From Acidobacteriota bacterium (GTDB taxonomy: Bacteria > Acidobacteriota > Terriglobia > UBA7540): a stretch of 15,176 bases of DNA. A program made the position numbers and the translations under genes. Position 1 is the first letter of the stretch. Each line of letters starts with the position of its first letter. The notes below the pieces were generated by a model. The model was not told the origin of the DNA, ran no database searches, and saw only the letters and a program-made list of their open reading frames with translations. Where the stretch lies: NCBI GenBank assembly GCA_003165615.1, contig PLWR01000125.1:1-15176 (forward strand). Direction: 5' to 3'. Of this stretch, positions 1 through 7,122 are shown one piece after another.

Positions 1-824
1 CCAAGGCGGAATCGAGCCTGCGCACGGCGATCAGGATCAATCCGGAGTTTGCTCCGGCTTACGAAGCCTTGGCCTATTTGCTGGCCAGCCGCCATCGCGA
101 ACTGGAAGAGGCTCGGATGTTGGCCCTTCAGGCGATAACCCTTGAACCCGGGAACATCCGCTACCGGCTCCGGATGGTGCATGTGCTGGAAGAGATGGAC
201 CGCACTGATGACGCCCTGCGCGTGGCCACCCTCGCAACTTCCATGGCCAAAACCCCCGAGGAGTGGGCGGAGGCGCAATCGACACTGGACAGGGCCCGGC
301 GATTCCAGGAGTATAAGCGACGCTCGCAAGAGCAACAGGAAGCCTTCCAGAGAACGCAGGTGGAAACGGCCGGGGAAACCCGGGTGGAACCTGGCGAACC
401 TCCGGAGCGCCAAGCCCCCGAGGCATCGGCGACGGGCGCGAACTCGTCCCCCGACGACGAGACCAAACCTCCCGTGCTGCGGCATCGGGACGAGGAAACA
501 GCAACCGGCCCGGGCGGTCTTGCACCGGCCCCGCGCCAGAGGCCTGAACTCCTGACACGGCGCGAGGTGGCCGACGGCACCATAACCGATAGCAATTGTC
601 CCGACACCGTTACGCTGGAACTTACCGTGGTATCCCGAGAGGGGTCGAGACACCTCTACAGTGACAACTACTACAAGATTCCCTTCCGCGCCCTGAACTT
701 TACCCCCAAGGGCATCCTGAATCCTTGCTCGGACCTGAAGGGCATGCGCGCCCACATCACCTACCATCCCGCAAAGACCCATCCGAAGCAGGGGGAGATC
801 GTGGAAGTGCAGTTGGTGAAGTAG
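1..824 (+). CDS. TPR-repeat protein, C-terminal part (5' end outside window)
   Basis: The reading frame is open from base 3, so the gene is cut by the window edge; the TTG at 69 is an internal Leu, not a start. The first residues read KAESSLRTAIRINPEFAPAY, a TPR helix pair, and at least one more TPR-like unit follows (about bases 110-300, with EPGNIRYRLRMVHVLEE). A charged coiled-coil stretch (EYKRRSQEQQEAFQ) and a Pro/Glu/Ala-rich linker come next. The end is a compact domain of about 85 residues starting at DGTITDSNC and including YYKIPFRALNFTPKG and NPCSDLKGMRAHITY. From memory this terminal domain caps TPR proteins of Acidobacteriota that often carry an N-terminal DUF1570 peptidase-like region; that part is not visible. 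The two Cys (NCPD, NPCSD) could form a disulfide if exported. It converges on the GGDEF-like gene with 103 bp between the stop codons. Function unknown; scaffold or protein-protein interaction is likely. Confidence 0.8.
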   Translation, partial: KAESSLRTAIRINPEFAPAYEALAYLLASRHRELEEARMLALQAITLEPGNIRYRLRMVHVLEEMDRTDDALRVATLATSMAKTPEEWAEAQSTLDRARRFQEYKRRSQEQQEAFQRTQVETAGETRVEPGEPPERQAPEASATGANSSPDDETKPPVLRHRDEETATGPGGLAPAPRQRPELLTRREVADGTITDSNCPDTVTLELTVVSREGSRHLYSDNYYKIPFRALNFTPKGILNPCSDLKGMRAHITYHPAKTHPKQGEIVEVQLVK

Positions 825-848
825 GGGTGCGGCCGCGGATAACCAAAT

Positions 849-915
849 GCAGCGCCGACCTTCAGGTCGGCAGTTGTGCCGTACCACCATGTGCTGACCT
901 GAAGGTCAGCGCTGC
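849..915. repeat. Paired palindromic repeat (inverted pair of CCGACCTTCAGGTCGG-type units)
   Basis: Two 24-bp units lie in inverted orientation at 849-872 and 892-915 and match at 22 of 24 positions when one is reverse-complemented. Each unit has its own dyad core (CCGACCT-TC-AGGTCGG in the left, CTGACCT-GA-AGGTCAG in the right). The arrangement, two imperfect palindromes facing each other across about 20 bp, resembles REP/BIME elements. A further copy lies at 14701-14722. It occupies the spacer between two convergent stop codons (824 and 928), so a role as bidirectional transcription stop or mRNA 3'-end stabiliser is possible, but no T-run follows either arm. Confidence 0.8.
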
Positions 916-927
916 GTTTGCGGCGGC

Positions 928-1656
928 TCAGGCCGCGCGGGGAGCGCGCATGAGCGCTTCCATCTCGGGAGCGGTCTTGGCGTGTTCAGGGAAATTCGTG
1001 ACGCGAATGTCAAAGGAGTAACGATGGGTGATGCCCATGGCATCATTCAAGGCACTGGCGACTCGCAACGCGACACCGCGCGCCGTGTCCGCTCCCGTTC
1101 CGGGGAGCAGGACGCCGAACACGCCGGTGGTAAATTGGTAGATGGAGTCCTCCCCGCGCAACATCTTCATCATGGCCCTTACGGCCTCACCAAAGGCGGA
1201 GTAAACCTCCTCGTGGTCAGAAAGGGTGGATAAAACTTCCAGGGAAATAGTGAGTCCGGAAAGCGGCAGCTTGCTGTTCGAGGCACGCTGGAGTTCCAAA
1301 CCCAGGCGCTCGCAAAACTGGCCCGGGCCGAACAAGGTTTGCAACAGCTCCTTGTTCCCCCGCGTGCGCCGCTCGAGGTTGTGCTTTTTCTCCTCGCTCA
1401 ACTCCCGGCGCAGGCGCGCAATCACCACCTGGCGGTCGATCAAGTAGCCCACGAAAAGTATGGCGAGGGCGCAGAAGCCGACAATTCCTTTCAACATGGC
1501 GTGCCGGCCCAGCGAAAATCCCGAGGCCGTCACCAGGGTGTACATGTGCAGGGCCAATCCACCGGCCAGAACAAGGATCATGACGATCGCCAAAATCCAT
1601 AACTGCCAGTTTCGGCGGTCAAGGTCTTGCAGACGAATCCGATCGAAGATGAGCAT
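928..1656 (-). CDS. Two-TM membrane protein with degenerate GGDEF-like domain
   Basis: 242 aa. Residues 18-38 (WQLWILAIVMILVLAGGLAL) and about 56-75 (GIVGFCALAILFVGYLID) are hydrophobic membrane spans. A charged helix at about 80-110 (RLRRELSEEKKHNLERR) probably links membrane to cytosol. Residues 125-225 follow the GGDEF fold in layout: a conserved LPLSGLTISLEVL strand, an RGED motif at 167-170, YQFTTGVFGVLLPG at 173-186, and ADTARGVALRVASAL as the next helix. The active-site motif is replaced by TTGVF (176-180), so cyclase activity is not expected. The RxxD at the position of the inhibitory I-site is kept, so c-di-GMP binding remains possible. The ATG at 1656 starts 8 nt after the stop of the HEAT-repeat gene, implying one transcript. 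Could also be a general nucleotidyl-cyclase-fold signalling remnant. Confidence 0.7.
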   Translation of the reverse strand: MLIFDRIRLQDLDRRNWQLWILAIVMILVLAGGLALHMYTLVTASGFSLGRHAMLKGIVGFCALAILFVGYLIDRQVVIARLRRELSEEKKHNLERRTRGNKELLQTLFGPGQFCERLGLELQRASNSKLPLSGLTISLEVLSTLSDHEEVYSAFGEAVRAMMKMLRGEDSIYQFTTGVFGVLLPGTGADTARGVALRVASALNDAMGITHRYSFDIRVTNFPEHAKTAPEMEALMRAPRAA

Positions 1657-1664
1657 GGCTAATC

Positions 1665-4097
1665 TTACGCCGCCTTTCGCACTTCGGTTGCCAGGGGATC
1701 GTCGGGGGGGAGGCTGGCAAGTCTCTCCACCAAACTCGGGGCCAGGGCGGACCCGTGATTGTACAAACCGCCCAGGGCCGTCCGGCGCACCAGCAGCGGT
1801 TGTGCCGTATCCCCTATGATCTTGTAGAGGGCTTCGGCGGCGCGGTCACAGGGCACGGCACCGATGGCAATCACCGCTTTCTCCAGCACGCCGGCCTTGA
1901 ATTCCTTCTTGCCCAGGACCAGAGCTTCCAGGTGCTCCACGCTCGCCAGATCCTTTAGAACCGTCAACTCATCGAGCGCCATCTCCAGCACTCCGGCTTG
2001 CAACTGGGGCAAGACTTCCGCCAGGATTTCCCCGCGGCCGGCGACACTGCTTTTCAAAATGGCGGTCATGGCGGCTTGTTGCACCCTCAAGTCCTCATGG
2101 CAAATCGCTGTGCGCAGATGCGTGGGCAGCTCGGGGTCACCCAAATCACCCAGAATGTAGGCGGCGTTGCGTACGACGTACCAGCGCGGGTCGGAGAGGC
2201 GCTGGCGTGTGGGCTCGATGGCGGAAGCGCCCAGACCGCGGATTAAGCGGATCAAAGGCAAGCGGTTGGAAGCCGTGGGTTCCTCCTCCAGACGCCGCAG
2301 GGCCATCTCCGCGCCGGGAGGTCCAATCATGGTCAGCAGCGAAGTGGCGTTGCGCACCCAGACCGGGTCACTGCGCCTTTGCAGAAACGACTCGATGAGC
2401 CTTTCCAGCGCTTCCGGAGTCAGGAGCCCGGCCAAGGCCTTGCCACAGCAGTCGGCGTGCTGGCTGGGGCGCCGGGCCATGGAGCGCTTGAGGTCCGAGG
2501 CGATCTTCTGGACGAACTCGAAATCCTCAAAGCGGCCGGCATTCTGCGCCACAAGGGCCACGCAGTGCGTGGCCTCCTGGTGGCAGGGCCAATGCAGGCG
2601 CGTCTCGTCCAGAATTTCCCGCAACAGCGGCTCCGCCAGCGTATGCATCAAGGGCACGGTCTGCACGCTCGCCAGGACGCGCAGCAATTCCGGTGCGCGC
2701 TTCAATTCTTCCGCCCGCACCGCGGAGGGAGCTTTCTCCCCGGCGGTGAAATAGTGCTGGGCGATGTCGGAAGCCTCGGCGATTCTTCCTTCGCCCATGG
2801 CCTCCTGCACGTAATGTACGAGGCGGGAAAAGTCCTGGGATGTGGACTGCCCCTGGCTGAGGAGCTGGGCGTGCTTTTGTTCCGGCGGAAGCGTAAACCA
2901 CATCACTTCCCGGCGAATGCGTTCAAAAACTTCCTTGGGCAGGTTCGCTTGCTCGACGAATTGCGCCAACTTTTGCATTAGACGGTCAGCGACGCGGGTC
3001 GCCTTCAGCCCCCGCAGCAAGGCTTGGAGAACCTCTCTTTCCACGTTCCCCCGGCTTCCACCACTCTCGCCTCCACCTCCGCCTGCACCTTCTCCGCTGC
3101 CCTTTCCCTCACCCTTCCCGCTGCCTTCGCCGGCGGCGCCCGCCGCCGATTTCAGGCGCTCCGCCGCCCATCCGGCAACGGCGTCTTCCATCAGGTGCGC
3201 CGACATGACCCCCGGGGAGTGGCCCTGGAGATCGGCCTGCCTTTGCGGAGGCAATGAGGAGAGCAGGGAATCGGGCTGCAACCCGGAAAGCATCTGGGTT
3301 AAGGCGATCAGCAGTTCCGCGACGTCGCCATCCGGATCCGCCACCGTATTGCGAGTGGCGGCGTCCGCTACGGCCACCAAATCGCGCGGGCTGGCGGCGC
3401 CCCCCTGTGGCTTCCTGGCGCCGGCTGCCGCCATAAGCATGTCCATCGCGGTGGCGCCGGAGGCGGCTTCCGGGCCGAGAATGGCTTGCGCCGTGAGGTA
3501 GGATTCGAAATCCATTCCCACTTCGATCGTTTCGCCTTCTTCCTTGGGTTTGGCGGCGGCCGTAACGCGAACACCTTCCATGGGATTTGCCGCCAGAAAT
3601 TTCTTGATTCCCCCCCGCTCCGTAATCACCATCGCCCGGGTGGTGAGCAGCGCCAGCGCGCGCTTGAAGTTCTTTAGCTCCAATCCCGACTGGAATGTTA
3701 CGGTGGCGATTTCCCGCTTGGTGAACTCCACCTCCAAATGGGTCAGGCTGGTGGAGGAAACCAGGCTGCTGTTCAGCAGGACACGCTGATTCATAAAGCC
3801 AAAAGTGAATTGCGGCCCCAGCTTGAGCAGCGGGACCAGGAGGTCCCAACTCTGCTGCATCGATCGCCCCGCTGCCGGGTGATCCACCGAGTACATGGCG
3901 CTGACTTTGAAGACCGTTTGGAAGGCTTGCCCAAACGCCAGGCCTTGAACCTTGAGCTGGTTCTTGTCTGGGGCGGAAGCGAGAGGGGGAGTAGGGTTTG
4001 GAGCCACGGCGAATTCCAACTGAGCTTCGACCCGTGACAAGGCGGCGAAGCTCCACCTGAATTCCCAAGAAAACGACAAAACGTCACTGTGGGACAA
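1665..4097 (-). CDS. HEAT-repeat domain protein with Gly-rich linker
   Basis: 810 aa if started at the TTG at 4097. The N-terminal region (about 45-170) contains AFGQAFQTVFKVSAMY, FTFGFMNQRVLLNSSL and a KREIATVTFQSGLEL block that look like one compact domain. Residues 175-320 are Ala-rich and probably flexible. Residues 320-350 are almost only Gly, Ser, Glu and Lys. The rest is helical; the last ~230 residues contain HEAT-type helical pairs, clearest at RWYVVRNAAYILGDLGDPE and EDLRVQQAAMTAIL. HEAT solenoids are scaffolds, so a regulatory or assembly role is inferred. The start is uncertain: the TTG has no visible Shine-Dalgarno, while GTG at 4007 (VAPNPTPPL) has GGAA six bases upstream and begins just before the recognisable domain. 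The downstream degenerate GGDEF gene is 8 nt away, suggesting the two proteins act together, perhaps at the membrane. Confidence 0.75.
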   Translation of the reverse strand: MSHSDVLSFSWEFRWSFAALSRVEAQLEFAVAPNPTPPLASAPDKNQLKVQGLAFGQAFQTVFKVSAMYSVDHPAAGRSMQQSWDLLVPLLKLGPQFTFGFMNQRVLLNSSLVSSTSLTHLEVEFTKREIATVTFQSGLELKNFKRALALLTTRAMVITERGGIKKFLAANPMEGVRVTAAAKPKEEGETIEVGMDFESYLTAQAILGPEAASGATAMDMLMAAAGARKPQGGAASPRDLVAVADAATRNTVADPDGDVAELLIALTQMLSGLQPDSLLSSLPPQRQADLQGHSPGVMSAHLMEDAVAGWAAERLKSAAGAAGEGSGKGEGKGSGEGAGGGGGESGGSRGNVEREVLQALLRGLKATRVADRLMQKLAQFVEQANLPKEVFERIRREVMWFTLPPEQKHAQLLSQGQSTSQDFSRLVHYVQEAMGEGRIAEASDIAQHYFTAGEKAPSAVRAEELKRAPELLRVLASVQTVPLMHTLAEPLLREILDETRLHWPCHQEATHCVALVAQNAGRFEDFEFVQKIASDLKRSMARRPSQHADCCGKALAGLLTPEALERLIESFLQRRSDPVWVRNATSLLTMIGPPGAEMALRRLEEEPTASNRLPLIRLIRGLGASAIEPTRQRLSDPRWYVVRNAAYILGDLGDPELPTHLRTAICHEDLRVQQAAMTAILKSSVAGRGEILAEVLPQLQAGVLEMALDELTVLKDLASVEHLEALVLGKKEFKAGVLEKAVIAIGAVPCDRAAEALYKIIGDTAQPLLVRRTALGGLYNHGSALAPSLVERLASLPPDDPLATEVRKAA

Positions 4098-4145
4098 CGA
4101 TTATCAAGGAAATCCCACAGATGTCCCTAGAGCCATTTATTAGTG

Positions 4146-4173
4146 CATTTAATGGGCCATAAGGGCTTGTCAA
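4146..4173 (-). promoter_or_regulatory. Putative sigma70-type promoter for the HEAT/GGDEF-like pair
   Basis: On the - strand a perfect TTGACA (4173-4168) is followed by TTAAAT (4152-4147; spacing 15) or TAAATG (spacing 16). It lies in the 86-bp spacer between the DUF3037 stop and the HEAT gene, and initiation near 4139 would serve either proposed start codon of the HEAT gene. The -10 is only partly consensus. Confidence 0.4.
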
Positions 4174-4183
4174 TGTTATTAAC

Positions 4184-5029
4184 CTAGACTGCGGCAGAGG
4201 CGCTCTGTGCAAGTTCATTGTGGATCGATTTGGCAAACGCGTCCAATTCAGTGAGAGGCCGCATCCCGATCTTGGCATCCTGCAAGATGCGGTGGGAGTG
4301 GCCCGCGGTCTTATCTCCCCGCTCCGGCCACGCTTCGATGACGGCGGTAAGGTCGGCGGGTTGTTTGGCGCGAACATAACCCATGGTCAACGAAAGAACG
4401 CTCGCGAGTTCATGATCGCGGTTTAGGGAAAGAGCGTGAATCAGTTTCAGATGCCCGTTGGGTTTTCCGCCGGCAAGCAGCGGCCGGTAGCCAAAGTCGA
4501 AATGAAACGGGTCACCGGGGTGCGTCAAGGGTTCGGCCGGGATGCGCTTCTCGAAACGCTTATCGCCCCACACCCCGGTGTGGCGGAGTGCTTCCACCAA
4601 GCGCTGCTTGATGCGCATGCGGGTGTCGACGGCAGGAAAATCCGCCGGGCGTTTGCCCACCAACCTCTCAAACAATTGCGGCAATTGCGCCTGGGGTTGG
4701 GCGGCCAGCACCGGACGCTCCGGCGCAAGTTGAATGAGGTGGGAAAGGGATTGTTGCATCCCCTCGAGGAAGCCTGGCAGGTTGTCTTCGTGCTGCTGAA
4801 TCTGCTGCTCGAAATAGCTCTGCAAGTCGCGGAGGAATTCCAGGTCAGCTTGCGGATGGAAGCGCTTGACGCGACGGAGGTCGTCGGTAAAAAGGCAATC
4901 CAGGAATTGCTCTTCCGCGTTGTGCAGCAGGAGCCCGATGTTGAGAAACTCTTCCCGCTCAGCGTGGGGGACGTAACGCACCAGGTAATACGAGCAGGAC
5001 TTCAAGTTGGTTTCATTCGCCATGGGCAT
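4184..5029 (-). CDS. DUF3037 domain-containing protein
   Basis: 281 aa. The N-terminus reads SYYLVRYVPHAEREEFLNIG, which matches the signature of DUF3037 proteins (a bulky beta strand, then RYVPxxxREEFxNIG), continuing with LLLHNAEEQFLDCLFTDD. The remainder is helical and charged, without membrane segments, so it is probably cytosolic; no catalytic residues are known for the family. The first ATG is at 5029, but the ATG at 5023 (MANETNL) has GGAA at a better spacing and may be the true start. In many genomes, by recall, DUF3037 genes sit directly next to a HipA-like kinase gene, and that is the case here (next gene upstream, same strand). The 92-bp spacer between them is filled by a heptad-repeat element, which is unusual for such a tightly associated pair. 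Confidence 0.8.
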   Translation of the reverse strand: MPMANETNLKSCSYYLVRYVPHAEREEFLNIGLLLHNAEEQFLDCLFTDDLRRVKRFHPQADLEFLRDLQSYFEQQIQQHEDNLPGFLEGMQQSLSHLIQLAPERPVLAAQPQAQLPQLFERLVGKRPADFPAVDTRMRIKQRLVEALRHTGVWGDKRFEKRIPAEPLTHPGDPFHFDFGYRPLLAGGKPNGHLKLIHALSLNRDHELASVLSLTMGYVRAKQPADLTAVIEAWPERGDKTAGHSHRILQDAKIGMRPLTELDAFAKSIHNELAQSASAAV

Positions 5030-5036
5030 TTCCAGT

Positions 5037-5113
5037 AGTCAGGAGTCAGGAGACAGGCACCAGAACCGGGTCGCCTTTCTCTCTCAACAGCTAACTCCTG
5101 ACTCCTGTCTCCT
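5037..5113. repeat. Heptad-repeat element between kinase and DUF3037 genes
   Basis: Read on the + strand the sequence falls into 7-bp steps: AGTAGTC, AGGAGTC, AGGAGAC, AGGCACC on the left and GCTAACT, CCTGACT, CCTGTCT, CCTCTTC on the right. The two sides are inverted: CAGGAGTCAGGAG at 5040-5052 pairs perfectly with CTCCTGACTCCTG at 5095-5107 (13 bp, 42-base loop). It nearly fills the gene spacer. The stem could attenuate or process the kinase-DUF3037 transcript, but no T-run follows it. Confidence 0.75.
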
Positions 5114-5121
5114 CTTCCCCC

Positions 5122-6048
5122 TCACCGCCAATTCGGAAACGGACCGAGGGAGGAATTTCTGGCGTCGATAATGGCTTGGCGCAAGGTGCGTCGCCGCGCG
5201 TAGAGGGCCTCCATCAGCCGCGCAAGTTGGCCGGGATCCGGTTCGCACCATTTCGTGGGGATTCCCCTCGTGCACTCCTCCAGCTCGTCGGTGGTAAGGT
5301 TTTCGACGCGGGAAAGATAAGGCTCAAACGAATTTAACCCCGTGACCTTTTCATAGACCAAACGGCGGGGGTAGATTCCGCGAATGGGGCTGTCAGGGAA
5401 GCTCCAGTCGCCGTCATTGAAGCAAAAGCCCTGATCGATCATTACCACCGAGTAGGAAGATCCCTCATCGTCGGCAGGGCGGTGGAAGATCACCTGGCGG
5501 CCGTCGCAGTTGCACGTCCACTTGTCAAAGACGAAAGCTCCCAGAAATGCGGAGGGCAAGTCTTTAACGCGGCGCAGAAGGCGATCGGGGAGAAAATCCA
5601 CCACCAGGGTCTGGTTGGGCACACCCGGGAAGCGCGAGCCGAACTGCAGCCCCGGCCGGATGCGTTCGTGGCGTTCCCCCACGTCAAACGCCAGTTGGGG
5701 ATTGCTGCCGATCAAGGTGCGGGAGACCTCCACGAACGCCGGAGAGGCGGCGGGCAGGCCAACGAGCATGGCAAGGCGTGACGCCAGCATTTCATTGGCG
5801 AGCACGCGCGCGTGTTGAGGGTTATTCTGAAATTTTACGACGTAGCTCGCGCCGTCCTCACACCGCACCAGCCAGGGTTGCGATGCGCCGCGCATGCGGC
5901 GGACAAACTCCCGGGCACGAACCCGTGGTGTCGCGGCGCCGTCCGCGGTTTCCGCTGCCGGTAAATCGTGCCGCGACTCATCGGCATCATCGCACAAGCG
6001 AGGGGGCTCAGTGGGAGACATGTCCCCGGACGCACCAAACCTTTGCAT
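5122..6048 (-). CDS. HipA-like protein kinase (HipA_2-type)
   Basis: 308 aa from the ATG at 6048; a GTG two codons upstream (6054) and an ATG at 6021 are alternatives, and recognisable similarity begins only at about TPRVRAREFVRRMRG. Numbering from the GTG, kinase-like elements appear in order: WLVRCEDGASYVVKF with Lys74 as the ATP-contacting lysine, a helix NEMLASRLAMLVGLP, the catalytic-loop-like FDKWTCNCDGRQ (Asp177, Asn182, Asp184) and VMIDQGFCF (Asp207) as the metal-binding DxG equivalent. This matches the small HipA-like kinase family rather than classical HipA, which has NxDRH and a separate N-terminal domain. No hipB-type antitoxin gene is adjacent; the partner is the DUF3037 gene downstream. 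No convincing promoter is seen in the 99 bp upstream, so it is probably co-transcribed with the H1-like gene. Substrate unknown. Confidence 0.75.
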   Translation of the reverse strand: MQRFGASGDMSPTEPPRLCDDADESRHDLPAAETADGAATPRVRAREFVRRMRGASQPWLVRCEDGASYVVKFQNNPQHARVLANEMLASRLAMLVGLPAASPAFVEVSRTLIGSNPQLAFDVGERHERIRPGLQFGSRFPGVPNQTLVVDFLPDRLLRRVKDLPSAFLGAFVFDKWTCNCDGRQVIFHRPADDEGSSYSVVMIDQGFCFNDGDWSFPDSPIRGIYPRRLVYEKVTGLNSFEPYLSRVENLTTDELEECTRGIPTKWCEPDPGQLARLMEALYARRRTLRQAIIDARNSSLGPFPNWR

Positions 6049-6092
6049 GCACACGCCCCCTTTACGGGCGAGGCACTCCTCATCCGCTGACC

Positions 6093-6137
6093 CTGCTCAG
6101 TGCCGCCGCGAGGTGGATCGCCCGCGGGCCTGAGCAG
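6093..6137. repeat. Inverted repeat between H1-like and kinase genes
   Basis: CTGCTCAG (6093-6100) and CTGAGCAG (6130-6137) are perfect 8-bp inverted arms around a GC-rich 29-base loop. It lies in the short spacer downstream of the H1-like stop codon. Neither direction shows a T-run, so it is a possible RNA stem rather than a proven terminator. Confidence 0.35.
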
Positions 6138-6147
6138 AAAGCTCCAC

Positions 6148-6513
6148 TTAACGCCGCCCTGACTTCTTCGCGGCCTTCTTTGCCTTCTTGGCTTTCGCCG
6201 CAGGCTTCTTGGACTTGACCGCTTTCTTGGCAATTTTCTTGGCGGCTTTCTTCACCGGCTGCTTCGGTTTGGGCGCGGCCTTCTTGGCCGGCTTCTTCTT
6301 GGCCGGGGCTTTGCGGGGCGTGGCGGGAGCAGGCGCCGGCGCAGGCTCTGGAGCTGGGGTCACCGTTTCCTCGACTTCATAGGCGACTTCTTCCTCAATC
6401 TCCTCACCCTCTTCCCCTAAACCCTCTTCCGTTTCTTCTTTATAATCGGAGGAGAGTTCGTCCCCGAAATCCTCCAGTTCATCTCCATGCTCATTTTCAT
6501 CATCGAAGGCCAT
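6148..6513 (-). CDS. Histone-H1-like acidic/basic protein
   Basis: 121 aa with sharply segregated charge. Residues 1-50 are dominated by Asp and Glu (DELEDFGDEL, EEGLGEEGEEIEEE). Residues 51-66 are a Pro-Ala linker (APEPAPAPAPA). Residues 67-121 are Lys/Ala/Pro repeats such as KKKPAKKAAPKPK and AAKKIAKKAVKSKK ending in SGRR, like the C-terminal tail of eukaryotic H1 and bacterial H1-like proteins. The basic tail should bind DNA or RNA non-specifically, and the acidic head could mask or tune this; nucleoid association is inferred. It is predicted to be disordered. The ATG at 6513 has an excellent Shine-Dalgarno (GGAGGAGG, about 5 bases upstream), suggesting strong translation. A structured leader and good promoter lie upstream. 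Confidence 0.75.
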   Translation of the reverse strand: MAFDDENEHGDELEDFGDELSSDYKEETEEGLGEEGEEIEEEVAYEVEETVTPAPEPAPAPAPATPRKAPAKKKPAKKAAPKPKQPVKKAAKKIAKKAVKSKKPAAKAKKAKKAAKKSGRR

Positions 6514-6544
6514 TTAACCCTCCTCCTGTTGTGGTGTGCTCGAC

Positions 6545-6589
6545 ATGTGGACTTGCCACATTCAATTGCGGCCTCCAACGGAGCCGCAA
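6545..6589 (-). promoter_or_regulatory. Structured 5' leader of the H1-like gene (two hairpins)
   Basis: Between the predicted promoter and the Shine-Dalgarno are two adjacent stems. 6566-6589 has TTGCGGC/GCCGCAA as a perfect 7-bp base with a further TCC/GGA inside. 6545-6561 has ATGTGG and CCACAT around a 5-base loop. They end about 22 bases before the GGAGGAGG. This could stabilise the mRNA or regulate translation; it does not match any riboswitch I can recall. Confidence 0.4.
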
Positions 6590-6608
6590 AAACTGGTCGT
6601 GGGGCAGA

Positions 6609-6635
6609 TTTATACCAGCCGAACCATCCTGTCAA
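6609..6635 (-). promoter_or_regulatory. Putative sigma70-type promoter for H1-like/kinase/DUF3037 genes
   Basis: On the - strand TTGACA (6635-6630) is perfect and is followed after 15 bases by TATAAA (6614-6609). Transcription starting near 6602 would give a leader of about 90 nt. It is the strongest-looking promoter upstream of the three - strand genes ending at 4184. Confidence 0.5.
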
Positions 6636-6639
6636 GAGC

Positions 6640-7122
6640 AATTGAAGAAGTTGCGGCGATTTCGCAAAATAAAGGGGTAGGGGGGAGCGGTTTGTGGGTG
6701 ATGGCATATTCCCCCCTCGCCGGGAAGTGACGTGCCTGGAGGCTAATTGAATAATCGATGGGGAGCAGTGTGGCGGGCCGGCGATACCGCAACCACAATT
6801 TTACCCGTAGCCTGAAGGACCAACAGTCAGGCATTCGCTGACTGTGATGGCTGCCTGCCGGCCCCAACGGCCACCCGGTTATGCTTCCGCAATAGAGGGG
6901 AGAACCCACGGTCAAGACGGCATTGACGGTTACATCCTAGCCTTGAAAAATTGTGGTTTACTTGGCCGTGTAGTCGCTAGCCGCAGATGTGGCGCCCAGG
7001 GTCAGGGGCGAGGGCCGCTTACCCTTGCGTCGCGTCATCGCTGCGCATATCCCAAAACCGGAGTAGAATGCTGAGGGCGAAATTTGAGCGATCATTCAAG
7101 TTCCAAGAAAAGGAGACGAATC
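6640..7122. other. Gene-free stretch with nested inverted repeats
   Basis: No frame here encodes a protein I believe in: the open frames are short, Arg/Pro-rich and lack a plausible start. Directly visible structure: a perfect 12-bp inverted repeat AACCACAATTTT (6791-6802) with AAAATTGTGGTT (6947-6958), and inside it a hairpin ACAGTCAG-(7)-CTGACTGT at 6823-6845. A TAGAAT at 7064-7069 could be the -10 of the dodecin gene, but I see no fitting -35. An unannotated structured RNA (about 168 nt between the 12-bp arms) or a degenerate small mobile element are both possible; no target-site duplication is visible at the arms. Confidence 0.4.

Noticed and set aside
725..1021. A 98-codon + strand open frame containing ADLQV and ADLKV peptides
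   Set aside because: It overlaps the TPR gene, the palindromic repeat and the GGDEF-like gene; the peptides are chance translations of the repeat.
2379..2981. A 200-codon + strand open frame
   Set aside because: It is antisense to the HEAT-repeat gene, with no start signal or recognisable domain.
6844..7074. A 76-codon + strand open frame in the large spacer
   Set aside because: No Shine-Dalgarno, Arg/Gly-rich random composition, and it crosses the inverted-repeat structure.
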